In this document: positions 1-55,774 of the stretch, in pieces
Position numbering within the stretch: the first letter of the stretch is position 1
How the letters are laid out: each line of letters opens with the position of its first letter
Translations under genes and position numbers: made by a program
Notes under the pieces: model-generated
Told to the model about the DNA's origin: nothing
Seen by the model: only the letters and a program-made list of their open reading frames with translations
Database searches by the model: none
NCBI RefSeq assembly: GCF_002234675.1
Contig: NC_019879.2
Span: forward strand, 6,887,325-6,951,324
Origin: Oryzias latipes
Taxonomy: Eukaryota; Chordata; Actinopteri; Beloniformes; Adrianichthyidae
DNA: 64,000 nt
Direction of reading: 5' to 3'

Positions 1-52
1 CATTTTAGAAAACAGTCTCTGAAAAACGTACAGACAATGAGGAAACACTTAC

Positions 53-26367
<26,315 letters not shown>

Positions 26368-26534
26368 GCTCGCCACGGGGCAGATCTTGGCAATCTTGGC
26401 CTCTTAGGGAGCGCTGGCCAGGAGGGAAATCACAGCCACCTCAGCTGTAGAGCAGAGGGAAGAGTGCCCGAACACACAAGAGGGGGACAAAAGCACCTGG
26501 AGATCTGGATGTGTTGCTGAGACCATTGCATAAC
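26368..26534 (-). other. usp9: usp9 5' leader in the start-codon exon
   Basis: The exon carrying the usp9 start codon must extend upstream into untranslated leader. Two acceptors with good pyrimidine tracts are visible on the minus strand: a tract ending in TTCCAG just before 26534, and CTCTGCTCTACAG near 26447. I cannot choose between them without transcripts. The leader shows no clear secondary signal. Confidence 0.55.
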
Positions 26535-27547
26535 CTGGAACAGGGGAGAAGAACCAAAAGTCATAAAAAGGATGGGCACTTAGGCTACACAAATATGTTA
26601 AATGGATTTCAAATTAAAAGCGGCTGGCCTTCACCTAACAAACAATTAGGGACAAATCTGGGAGTCCTAATATTGAGATTATTTAAATTAGTGACTATTA
26701 AAAGATTGTAGTACCAGATGTTTTGTTTCTTTGAACTAAAATTCCTAATCTTATATTCAAAGAAGCAAAAAGTCACAAATAATGCAGGAGAATGTTCTTA
26801 TATATAAAAACATTTCTGTTCCCTAAAATCATGACACAAATAGCACCTGAACCGACTTTATTTTTTTTAGGAATAAATAAAAGCATTAAGAATCAACATA
26901 ATTAAACATAGTTTTTAAAGCCATTCTAAAACCTCAGCTAAAAGAAAAGAACACGTATCTGTTCTACACGTACACGTTTATTTTCTCTTTAGAAAATCTA
27001 CCTCAAAAATTAAACTGATAGTTCTGTTTACTATTTGCTTCTTTACAACTTTGAAATCAGTACTTCTTCTATTTTAGGACAACAAAATATTTGTAAAATG
27101 TTATGATTAAATTTTGAAGCCAGCGAGGGAGAAAAAAAAAGAAACTACTACAGTAAAATCCAACGTTAACCATGTTGGTTGCAAAAGTTTATTTACAGCC
27201 CATCTAATTTGTTTTGTTTACTCAGTATTTGTACACTAATTCAGTGGAATGCTATAGAACCTTCAGTTCATTACAAGATAAGTTGTATCGTAATTTGCCA
27301 AAACACAAAACTACATATTTAAAGTGTGATTTACTTAAGATTGTCAATCTTTAATCATCAGAGAAAACAAAGTGAGGAAATAAAAAATATCTGATATTTC
27401 ACAGGAAGAGATCATTACACATAATCAGATTGCCAAACCGAGGAAGCATTAAACCTATTCCCGTATTTTTACACAATATTACGGGGAAGCAAGCATGATC
27501 ATCACAATATTTATACTGGAAGCAACAAAAAATATGATTGATGGTAT

Positions 27548-27800
27548 GGCTGCACGATTATTTTATCATCAATACTGCGATGGCGATATAACTTGCGATA
27601 AATGGGCTCCATCTGATTGGTCAAATGCATAAAGGGATTAATTCAATTCATTAAATAGATCAAGTTGCCATGTTGGCTTGTTTTAGCACGTTTAAGGTTT
27701 ATCATTTATTGCGATTTTCGCCGACTTTTACAATATGCGTCTTGGACAGCTTCAAATCGAGATAACGATAAATTTGTGATTATTTGTTCAGGCCTACTAG
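27548..27800. repeat. Degraded dispersed repeat (GCTGCACGATTA... family), copy A
   Basis: GGCTGCACGATTATTTTATC at the left, ATTTATTGCGATTTTCG and GAGATAACGATAAATTTGTG inside, and TTCAGGCCTAC at the right mark a repeat seen again at 46427-46843 and 61506-61850. All have a GCACRATAA-type end and repeated ATCG-rich phrases. Confidence 0.55.
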
Positions 27801-28024
27801 ATAGTATAACACACTGTATTTTGATCCAGTACGGTTAAGTGTAATATTTGGTCATACCATTTATTTTCCTAAATTCCACAAGATATGCTCAGCATTTCAT
27901 GATGGAGTCACAATTGTTTTTTAAACTAAATATACATTTTAACCTAAATGTTGGGTGGTAGTAAATTGGCAACAGCTTTTAGTTAGGAACTCTCTTCTTA
28001 CCACAAGCCAATCATCTCGCCATG

Positions 28025-28700
28025 GCGGTGTAACGATTAATCGATAAATTGATTTACGTTCCTACGATTCAATCAGATCGATTTGTCTGAGGCAATTTGT
28101 TAATCGAGTCGACCTAAACAAATATAAAATCATTTCAAAATAAAATAAATCAATTGTAATCGAAATTTGGAAAATTTCATTTGGATTGAGGTACTGTAGG
28201 TTTATTATACAATGCAAAAATGACCAGGTATCATCACAGCGGACAACACACTTGTGATGACAGCAAAAACCTACGAGCCATCATTACAGGTTAATGTGTG
28301 GAAACACTGACTTTTACAAAGACGTGACCATACAGTGTGGTAGAATGTTCTCTTTAGATTAATTTGATGTGGAAAAACAACAGTGGGCTACACTTTATAG
28401 GAAACTAAAATGTAAATGGATTTGCTATTTGGATTTCTTGTTTACTTGTTTGCACACATATTTAATTTACACTTTATTATCTAGCAAGAAATACAAGAAA
28501 TCTGGAATACTTCACCTGCACTGTCCATTACCAGGTATTTATGTCCGAGTTACACTGTGCCAAGTTTTGGCTAAATATGTCCTGGATCCATTTTAGGCCA
28601 GTGAATCAATTTGTTCAAAATGAACCAAAATACTACAATTTATGATATGAATCGAACCGTTATTAAAATGAATTGATACTCCTCTATTCTTGTACATTAG
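28025..28700. repeat. Possible degraded element with ATCGATTAATCG-type ends
   Basis: The phrase GTGTAACGATTAATCGATAA at the left and ATGAATCGAACCGTTATT at the right resemble inverted ends of a common fish DNA repeat. Sequence between is AT-rich with no transposase. The boundaries are uncertain. Confidence 0.3.
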
Positions 28701-30588
28701 ACAGAAAACTTTAAACTGTATACCATTAAGACAAGCTTCTGCTACACTGGTTTTCAAGTATATTTCAAATGGTTTAAAGCCAAATGTTATTTGATCCAGC
28801 ACAAACTGCAATACTTTGTCATGTATTTAAAGGTCAATTTGCAGGTCCACAATAATCCCAATTTTTTGCATTACTTTGTAGTCTAGATGTGCTCTAATCA
28901 AATAATAAAATAGTCAACCATGCTTGTCATCAAGCAGTTAAATAAAGGTGGTATGGTATATGAAAATGCTAAATATTCTGAAACGGTTTCCCTTTTGAAA
29001 CAGAGCTCTGACACCCTTGTGCAATAACAAAGTTGTAGAGTGAGGTCGTGTCTGGCATTGATGAAAAATATGTGATACGATTTATGTCAACCCAGGAAAC
29101 CAAACTGACAGAAGAGACCTTGAAATTCATAAGCACTACAAGAAAATATCGCAAAAGGCAAAAGAATAAAATAATGTAGAAATCATTTCCAAATAAATAA
29201 AGCCGGCACACCATTCTCATCCTCCATATTACATTTAGAAAAGAAAATTAGGTACCACTACCTTTTACACCCACAAAAATGACATTGCCATGTTGTAAAT
29301 CACGAATGCAGCAGCGATTTTTCAAGTTTCTTCAATATAATGACGTCAGAAAGGGGCAATAATATAGGCTTTTGTGCTATCATCTCAAGTCGGTAAAGCC
29401 ATGATCATTGTATCGATTCATCAGTCGTGCAACAACAAAAGATTTACCCTTGAGTTTCTCTGGTACAATATACTCCACATTCGCCCGGTGTCATGCCATA
29501 CAAGCACATAGGCTTACCATAAACAGCTGATTATTTAGGCAGTAAACGCCTGCTACAGCTAGCTGCGGAACGCAACGTTTAGGTTAGCCTGCAAAGCGAT
29601 CCGCCCAGACGGCGGAGCAGTCAAGGCCTTGTCGTCCAAAGCTCACTGACTGCGCTGACATACGAACGAAGGCCTCGAATATTCACTCGGGCCTGGCAAC
29701 ATATTTATCCTGCAAATGTGGCCGACATATTTTGACGAGCGAGAATAAACAACTCAATCGCTTCATTATAATAACGGAAATTCAAATTACCCCAGTTTAG
29801 CCAGCGTTCTTGCTGATCAACAATGTGACAACGCCATTTGCAACGACCAGCGGTCGTGCTAACAACGACCAGTGTAAACTACTACTAGCCGCTAGCTTGC
29901 GAGTAGGTGAATGTCGAAAAAAATACGTTCCGTTCAGAGACTTGATAATATTATTCGACCTCTTATTATAGTGTAGTTTTAAAATGCAAACGGATACAAA
30001 TTCGTTACTTTGAAACCATTTCCGGAAAGTTAACTAGCTATCCCGGTGTATATGATAGTTTCAAGGGAGTCGTCTATTTGCTGAAATGTAGCTGCCTGGT
30101 CTAAGTCACGTATTCCGTAAGTTGTAACTTAGCTGAAGCACAACAAAAATACATTTTCGGGAAACCAAACTATAAATCGTAAATTTAATAGCAGCCTATT
30201 TTTTTATATTGGTTTTGAAAAGCAATGTTTGAAAATGTTTCGGGGCTGACTTGGCGGTATCGACGTGTTTAGAACTTGTAAACATTAGATGTTAAAAGGA
30301 AATGTTCCTTTTCAGTTTATAGTCAGTATCGAAGGTCTTTTGCAGATTGCTAGCAGCACTAGCTTGCTTTCAGTAAATCTATCGGCTTGACCTAACAAGA
30401 ATACATTTGCGGTGTTATCGCGTTGACATTTACGTAGATTTTAAGGCAATGATTAAAATCTAAGTCAACAACTGACAAGACACGAGTAACACCAAATACA
30501 GTATTGTTACCGTGTATACAACACGGCTAACATAAGGCTAGCTAACAATCACCAGTCAGCATAGTGAGCTAGTTAGCTAACAACTCAC

Positions 30589-30870
30589 CAGGAATTTGAT
30601 ATGACTTCCCCCCTATTCATGGGCTACGTCCAGCCTTCAGCGATGGTGGTGTCGTCGTCTATTACATAAACGTGTCCTTATAACGGCGACAGCTTTGCAG
30701 GACACAAACCTGCAACTGGAAAGACCTCGATCCTACGCTTTCGTCTGTTTCTGTGTGTTTTTCCTGCGTCACCGGCGCGGTAACAGCCCCCTTACTCTAT
30801 CTGGTCCAGTTTCTGAGGCTTGTCACTTCGGTCCCACAGCAGTCACTTACAACTTGAATCAGCTCAACAT
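30589..30870 (-). other. usp9: usp9 non-coding first exon and promoter area
   Basis: On the minus strand a strong donor (CTG|GTGAGT) ends an exon at 30589. The sequence upstream of it is GC-richer than its surroundings and contains several CG-rich patches. On the plus strand an ATGGCGGAAG motif of YY1 type lies at about 30869, where the transcription start would be expected. Mammalian USP9X also has a non-coding first exon. The upper boundary is a guess, and no TATA box was seen. Confidence 0.55.
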
Positions 30871-30999
30871 GGCGGAAGCGCAGTCGGACAGAAATGCAGC
30901 TCAGTAAAACAGGTTGGACGAGTGTGTGAACTCCAACAAGCCAGTGGCACACATGAGTTTGCTTGCACCACAACGCAGAACGCATATGCTAACACACAA

Positions 31000-32630
31000 C
31001 AGCCGCTGAATGGAACGGGCTTAAAATCCTTCTCAAATCGAGCGAACGGATCCGATTCCGGCGATCCGAATCGCAGTTTAACTTTTACCAGGCGAAAATG
31101 TAAAGGAACAACTTGACGCACTTTAAAACATCGCCTCCTACCGCACCGGGTGGTCCTAAATAAAGCCAAGTACAACAATAACATGCAGAGAAATCAGAGA
31201 TTTGTGATTAAAAAAAGTCTAATTAATATCCTATTATTTTTAAACACCAAATAAAATAGTTATTTAAGTGATAAAAAAGAGTGAATAGAAGAAAAAACCT
31301 TATTGATATCCAATCTCAATCTATTTTATGCATACATTAAACATATAACCATTATTCACATAAACATAAAATTATTAAAGAAAAACATGTACGTAATTAA
31401 TATTATATCATAGTACACCTTACAATTGTTTATTCACATACAAATAGTCAATAGCAATTTACATTTCTTTTGTTAATCCTTTTTATATAATGCCAGGAAT
31501 TGTGAATTTCACAAAAAAATGTTTTTGTAAAAAATGTGTTTATAAGTTTTTTATTATTTACACAGGAAACAGGAGAGGGCAACTAAAAAGCTTTAATTAA
31601 TGCCTTACCCAGTGTAAAATAACATTTAATTAAAAATAAACTTTAACAGGAAAGTCATTCAGATTATTTTTATCTACTAAAGTTGGATTTGTAATTTAAT
31701 TGTAAATTTAATATCTGATATCTGCAGTTATCCCCTTTCTAAATATGCTTTTTAAAATATAAAAATAGCTTTCCATGTTGTTAAAAGTTAGAAGAAAATA
31801 CTTTAAATAAATGTAAAGATTAAAATGATTAGTTATCTCACAAACAGTGTTGTGACTTTCTCAACCAATAATGTACCAACTATCTGTAGTTGTACAAGTT
31901 ATAGACTCTTTATTTTGATTCCGAAATTTAAAAAATATTACGTAATTTAAGTTGGTTTCAGTCCTCAAATATTGGTCTGTTGTATAGGATAGAGTTCAAT
32001 TTCTTTGTGCATTTATTGTGTGTGAATGGTTTTAATTGACTCTGGGGACATAACTAATTTTTTTTTTCTTAAACTGACAGACGGTCATATTAACTGAACT
32101 GCAAAATCCAGGGCTTGCACTTAATTTTTCATCAATTTATATTTTTTCATGCCAAACAAACGTGCCTTCTTTTGTGGAGCTTACGTTTGTATTGTGTAAC
32201 CTGACCTCTGGGCTTCAACCACATCTGCACCATCAGCAGAGAATCAAAGAAGCTGAACAAACTGACAAAAAAAGGCCACTTCTGTTCTTTAGATGAGCCT
32301 AAAACCCCTTAAAATCATAAACAAAGAAGAACATAGTACGCACAACATAATGCGGAAAACTGACCATCCCCTGCAGAAGTGTCTTAAGTCAGAGGCTTCT
32401 TCATTTCACTGCACTGCAGATCCACACAGAGGATTATGTAGCATCACAATTTTTTTTTAATATCCCTGTGCTACTTTTCATTCATTACAAAAGACAAAGG
32501 TATTAGAATGACATTTTCTCATTCCTGACTTCACTGATTTTTGGTCCACTTGCAGTTGTGCAAAGAAGTCAAAGTTGTTGACAGTAAAATACATACAATA
32601 GTAAAGTTTTAACTCTTAATTTGCAAGGTG
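31000..32630. other. Intergenic spacer between usp9 and med14, left part
   Basis: Very AT-rich sequence with no credible exon on either strand and no clear transposon ends. Nothing further can be said from the sequence. Confidence 0.5.
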
Positions 32631-32638
32631 CTCTAACC

Positions 32639-33296
32639 CAAGGGTGCCCAAAGTGGGGCCCGCGGGCCAAATTTGGCCCACCAAAGGTTGTCTTTTGGCC
32701 CATCAAGCCTGTAGAGGCCACAGAGTGTTTAGTTAAAACCCCTTAACCTGTTCCATTCATTCATGGAGCGACGACGGCAGCAGCAAACGGATAAGAGGCA
32801 TTTTAAAAAATATGGGAGGAGGATTATTTTTCTCTAGAAATCTCTTCTCAGGCTGTTTGTCTTTTTTGTCAACAGTCCGTGGCTGTACTTAAAGAGTACA
32901 ACACACGCCGGCCCTACGACACTAAGCACGCAATTTTATCCAAACACAAAGGTGAGGCACAAAAGACAAATTCTAGGGAGTTCCAATCTAAACTTCTATC
33001 ACAGCAAGCCACCCTCATGATGCCCTCGGCATCACAGGACAGCACCTCATTGGCTAGCTACGAAAGTTCAGTGTTAATTGCGGAGAGTGGGAAACCGAGA
33101 GAAAGTCAAAGAAAAATGTTACTAACTTTTAAGTCTAATGTGTGTTACCTTGAAAAATACCAAATACAAATAAATAACCCAAACTATATTCTTTATTCTC
33201 TGCTTTTATTTCTTGACATGCAAAACATTATTGTATTTGGCCAACAGATCACATTTAGATTTTGGCCCTTTGAGCGAAAAGGTTTGGTCACCCCTG
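32639..33296 (+). mobile_element. hAT-like element with transposase remnant
   Basis: Ends CAAGGGTGCCCAAAG and GGTTTGGTCACCCCTG are inverted, with an exact 8-bp target duplication CTCTAACC at 32631-32638 and 33297-33304. Inside, the plus strand reads AVLKEYNTRRPYDTKHA, like the zinc-finger region of hAT/ZBED transposases, followed by a short open tract. At 658 bp it lacks the catalytic domain. Confidence 0.85.
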
Positions 33297-33899
33297 CTCT
33301 AACCATATTTAGGTCCAATATGGAGTGATGTTTAAAGGATTGTTATAGATTTTCTCACCGTTTTATTAGAAATTTCTGTGTTTGAGTATTACTGATCTCA
33401 TTTGTCTCACATGTGTGATGAGACACACGGTGACTACTAACTACAGTTTATCCCTTCAAACTAAAGAGCTTTTATATCGGTTTAATCTTCTATGTTTGTG
33501 AGTTCTATTTTAACAAGCTTGTTAGTTTCAATAAAGAATTGTCAAGTAGACAAAATAGTCAAGTAAGAGTAGATGGTTTTATTCAATTGCTGAGTGATAA
33601 AATAAACATATATGATTCACTGACTAAAGCTTTTGGAACTAGGGAAAAAAGAAGCGTCATTTCTAAATATTAAAATAAAAATTTGAATCGACTGAATCTA
33701 AAAATGTTTCATTTCACTTTTACTGATTTTGAGATGAGTAAATTGAAATAGGCTGCTTTGCAAACAATACAAACAAAAATTGTCTTCTGCCTCAAATACT
33801 TTCACAAATTCTTCACATGAATGACACCTTAAAGGGTTTTTGCAGGTGGTTAAAAGATTATAAGAGGAACTATGTTAGTGGAATTTATATGAATCTCTA

Positions 33900-34385
33900 C
33901 ATTGACTCATGCTAATAATTGCTTTTTTGCACAACGATCTGCCATGCCGCATGCTTAGAAAAAAAAAAGTGAAAAATACAATCACTCCTTTTTTTACTGA
34001 AAAGTAAAAACTATTGTGCAGTAAAACTACTCCCACGGAAATATTTGTTCCAAAAAAGTTACTCAGGCCAATGTAACTGAGTAAATGTTACTCATACCCA
34101 CTTCTGGTTTAAAATTTAAACAGTCAGAAAAAATAAAATTCAACCAGTTTAAATATAAAAATTAAAAGATTTTTGAGAATGACTACTATGGCTAATTTTT
34201 AAAATACCAAATTTTTAAAATTGAAAATAAAAATAAGTACTTTAACATTAAACAATTTCAACAATGTAATTTTAAAAGTGTAGAATACAAATTTTGCCTA
34301 CTTGGTATAAAGTGAATAACGCTTTAGTTTATACATATTTATAGATTAAAAAAAAGTAACTTATTACTATCCACTTCTGGTTTGA
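33900..34385. repeat. AT-rich spacer with degraded GTAACTGAGTAAATG repeat
   Basis: Around 34060-34110 the phrase GTAACTGAGTAAATGTTACTC, followed by CCCACTTCTGG, matches a dispersed teleost repeat type. A second CCACTTCTGG occurs near 34372. No coding signal. Confidence 0.35.
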
Positions 34386-35430
34386 TAATACTAATAAACT
34401 TTATTTGTATAGAACCTTTCAAGATAAAAATCACACAGTGCTTCATATTAAAACAGTAAGACACAGAATATTAAAAAAAGAATGATAAAAAAGCATTTTT
34501 AAAAAGATAGGTTTCTAGCTGCTTTTTAAAAGAAAACACTGAATCTGAAGATCTGAGGCTGACAGGAAGGGCGATCAAGAGAGATGGAGCCACTGCTGTA
34601 AAGGTTCTGTCACCTTTAGTTTTTATCCGGGTTCTCTTAACAACCAGCAGACCTGGTCACATGATCTCAGGGACCTGCTGGGAGAATAAAGCTGCACATG
34701 GTTATTAAGAGAAGTGCATGTTAAAACCAGGATTTTAAAATGCACTCAGAAACGGATGGGGAGACAGTGCAGCTAAATTAATAACAGGGTGACGCATAAA
34801 AACTTGGAAGAATTGGTTAAAAGCCTTGCACCAGCATTCTGGACAACCTGGAGCCGTTCTACAGACTTTTTGCTTAAACATGTTAAGATGGAGTTGCAAT
34901 AATCAATACGAGAAGATATAAAAGTGTGTTAGAGCATCTCCATCTCAGAACGAGACACAATTGGACTCAGTTTGGCAATGTTTTTTAGATGATAAAAACA
35001 AGAACAAACAAGTGACCCGACATGAGAGTAAAGGGATAAAACCAGGTCTAGAGTCACCCTGAGGTTCCTCACAGAGGGCCTGACAAAGGAAGCAAGTGGA
35101 CGAAGCCACTGGACTATCTGGGGGAGGCAACTGTCAGGAGCACGGACTAGGACCTCAGTTTTGGCTTCATTTAGTTGGAGAAAGTTATTATTTATCTAGC
35201 TCTTGACCAAATCCAGACACCTGCATAAAACCTGTCTTTTAATAACATCCTGGGCTTTAAAAGACACATAAAGCTGAATATCATCAGCATAAAAATTATG
35301 AGAAATAAATAAGGAAAAACTTAAAATAAGTTTTGTGAACAAGATGAACAATGAACAAGAAAAGTCCCAAAACTGAGCCTTGTGGCACACCAGAAGTTAG
35401 TGATGCAGAGGAGGACTTAAACTTGGTAAA
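34385..35430 (-). mobile_element. 3' part of an L2-type LINE, inactive
   Basis: On the minus strand, 35390-35196 reads NFYADDIQLYVSFKAQDVIK, the reverse-transcriptase YADD box. It continues through CTCCAACTAAATGAAGCCAA (LQLNEAKTE) near 35180 to a thumb-like region with multiple stops. It is 5' truncated. Confidence 0.75.
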
Positions 35431-36009
35431 TACAACATATGTAATTGTTTAAGAAGAACCATAGCCTATTAAAAAAATGCAAATGAAAGACGTAAAGGAT
35501 TTATTTTTTTTTTAACATAAAAAATGTTCACAAAATGAAATTAAAGAAACATTCAATTTTAAAAAGTGTTAAACTTTTGCCCATTTTAGTATAAAGTGAA
35601 TAAGACTTCAGTTTCTACATATTTATGGATTTTTTTAAAGAAAAGGTCACTTAATACTATCCTATTCTGGTTAAAGCCCAAACTATCAGAAAAGAAAAGA
35701 GATAGTTAAAAAGGTTTTTAATAATAAAAACTCAGAGGTTGTTACAGAAGAACCATATCTTAAATATTTACATTTTTTATGTATCAAAAACTTAAAATAT
35801 ACATTTTTAGATTTTAACATTAAAAAAATTAAATGTATTTTTTCCAATTCCATAAAAAAGTAAACGTTTTACTTTTCTGTTCAAAGTGAATAACACTTTA
35901 TATTAAACAGATTTATTGATTTTTATATAGTTTTATTAATCCATCATAAAAACTAGTTACTTACATGTAAAAATACTCCTCTTATTTGTTTGTTTGTAAT
36001 TATGGGATG

Positions 36010-36364
36010 GTACTACAGCCCCGTGAGTGTCTGTCGTTGCTGTGGCTCCTCAGAAGTCTTGTCTTGGTTTTTTCTTCAACCGTTTCTGTGGTCATCATCA
36101 TCATCATCGTCGAAGCAAAGATGGCGACCAAGCGGCATTGAGTCCTCTTAGCAACGAGTTTCATTTTGTTTTTGCTTTAGCTGAGATTTCTCCACGGCGC
36201 GTTTACCGAGTCTAACTCGATGCGTTTCGTCGCGACAGAAATGTTTTGAGATGAAAGAGGAAATTAATTGAATGCGGAGCGAGCCTCTTTGAAGCGATAG
36301 TTCATCACAGCCGCGGCTCTGGCTGTCCAGTGGCGCGGCTAACAGGCAGCATTGTCGGTGTAAA
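36010..36364 (+). promoter_or_regulatory. med14: med14 promoter and 5' leader
   Basis: CG-rich sequence precedes the med14 ATG, in contrast to the AT-rich spacer upstream. A YY1-type motif (AAGATGGCGACC) lies at about 36118-36129, which is common at or just inside the start of housekeeping transcripts. No TATA box was seen. The exact transcription start is not determined. Confidence 0.5.
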
Positions 36365-53878
<17,514 letters not shown>

Positions 53879-54420
53879 GACGACTACAAACAGAGCTCCT
53901 GCTGGAAATGCAGTTCTTCATGAGGAGGATGGAGCATTTCTGAGCTCACAAAGGAACAAAAACTCTGTCCAAAGGCGGTGTGTGCAGCTTCTCTTCTCCT
54001 ACGCTGCAGGAGAAACGTCGTTTTGTTTTATTAATATTTGTAGTTGCACTTGTAAACCAGATTATCTATTGAAATTTAAGGTTGTTTACAAAAAAGATGT
54101 ACATTGTTGTATATTTTCTTGTGGAAAAGGGTTGAATCATAATTTTCATAACTGCCTTTGTCATCTTTATTTTTCTGTTTTCATTTATTTTTGTTTTATG
54201 CCCAATATTACTGTAGCATCAACAGATAGGATATTTGTCATTCTGGATTTTGCTTTGTTTATATCTATATTTTTATGTTAGACTCCTACCTTGGATACTG
54301 TAAAACTGTGACAGACTTTATAAGCCAGTTGGATTTTACTGAGAACCATTTTGAGTCCTCTTTGAAGGATTAGAGAAATCTTGTCACTTCTAATAAAAAA
54401 GCAAACGTTGTGCTTCAACA
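53879..54420 (+). terminator. med14: med14 3' untranslated region with polyadenylation signal
   Basis: After the TGA at 53876-53878 the sequence is AT-rich with T runs. A canonical AATAAA lies at about 54392-54397, followed by a GT/T-rich stretch (GTTGTGCTTC, then a T run at 54422), the usual arrangement for cleavage some 15-25 bases downstream. Confidence 0.75.
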
Positions 54421-54764
54421 ATTTTTTTTTCCAATGAAAAACTACACCCAATGAGCTTTTGTGTATAGATCTACATACTTTCCCTGAAGATTTAAAGAAT
54501 GATTTATTAGCATTTACTGAAGTTCCAGTATCCACTCTATAAAATCCATAGGATGTCAACTTTTCAGATGCACAAGCACATAAAGTTCATGTTCACTTTG
54601 GAGCTGTATGACAACCATAGTAAGTTTAGTATGTAAATGAGTACAGAAAAATGTGTAAAAGTGTCTGTTTAATCAAGGTTTATTGGGGGGGGGGGGATTA
54701 CATAAAGTGAAGCTAAATCTCAGTTTTTAGCATGAATATTCACATTTATTAAAGTTAAGATCCC

Positions 54765-54981
54765 ATTAGGTGTGTGAAATGCGTTCTCCGCTTTGGACCC
54801 ATCCCCTGGAAGAGCGGGGAGCTGCAGATACAGCCGTGCCCGGGAACCATTTGTTTGTCTAACCTCCCCAATCCAACCCCTTCATGGAGAGGCACTGGGT
54901 CCCATTTTTAGAGTCTTATATATGATTCAGCCTGGATTTGAACTCACGATGTCAGGGTGGACACTCTTCCACAAGGCCAAA
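54765..54981 (-). mobile_element. tRNA-derived SINE
   Basis: Read on the minus strand it begins TTGGCCTTGTGGAAGAGTGT, an A-box, then GTGAGTTCAAATCC, a B-box of RNA polymerase III type. It is followed by a tRNA-unrelated body with GGGTTGGATTGGGG-like and CCCGGGCACGGCTG phrases found in a widespread teleost SINE. It sits in the spacer after med14. Confidence 0.8.
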
Positions 54982-55429
54982 TTAATTTAAATATCTTCAT
55001 TTATTTATGTCACATCAGAAATAACCTGCTTTTAGACATTTCTGAACTAAATATAGGAACATCTGACCAGGTTAAAGTGCAAAACACGTGATTTTGACAA
55101 ATGTATTTTATCTACTAGAGATTAAAAATGATAGATTTTGAGGAAAAATACTATAAACTTTAAAAAGTGGACTTTGAGCAATAATAAAATGATTTCCCTC
55201 TCAGCACACTGCTGCAGCCTCCCATCTTTTCCTTTTCAGGTTAATGGGAAAAAAATCAGACATGTAAACAAAACCTCTTTTTTTTCTGGGATCAATTAGT
55301 TTGAAATAAATCTGCGGTATAGATGTTCTACATGTGACCCCTTTCCCCAACAAAAGAGGCTGCAGATGCAGGAAGGAATGAATGACCTAATCCCGTCCAA
55401 GTGATGCTGCGCTCCTCAGCCAGAATCCA
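54982..55429. other. Spacer upstream of the 261-residue gene
   Basis: AT-rich sequence passing into GC-richer sequence toward the promoter. No exon or repeat end was recognised. Confidence 0.45.
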
Positions 55430-55774
55430 TGACGTCACTGAAAAAGCCTGCTCCTCCGTCTACCGGGGTGGTGGTGGTATTTGAGGGGCGGCCACTCGGC
55501 AAAACAAAGCCGTGAAAAGCTCAATTGTTGGGTTTGGACTTAGAATTCTCGGAACTTTTCTCCAGCTGCGTGGACCTGAGGGACGCATTATCACGACGCG
55601 GCGCCGAATCACCGCCATTGGGGAGGATTTCCTGAAGATCGCCGGCTTTTACTTCCCTTTTATTTCCCCTACCGGTGCTCCAACCATCCACACTGTAGCC
55701 TTATGCGGTTTAAATAGCGGGACCTCTTTTTTTGCTTCACCTGTGGTTCCGGAGGTGCGCTGGTCGCCGGTTCC
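55430..55774 (+). promoter_or_regulatory. Promoter and leader of the 261-residue gene: CRE and GC box
   Basis: A full palindromic cAMP response element (TGACGTCA) lies at 55430-55437 and a GC box (GGGGCGG) at 55485-55491. CG-rich sequence follows up to the ATG at 55775. This is the layout of a TATA-less CRE/GC-box promoter; the start site is not fixed. Confidence 0.6.

Larger units (their letters stand above)
26540..30580. other. usp9 leader intron: no other gene seen
   Basis: AT-rich intronic sequence between the non-coding first exon and the start-codon exon of usp9, apart from the two repeat candidates listed separately. No spliced or long open frame with family resemblance was found on either strand. 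Confidence 0.5.

Noticed and set aside
54900..54981. tRNA gene
   Set aside because: The A and B boxes belong to a SINE head: no complete cloverleaf, and a SINE body follows.
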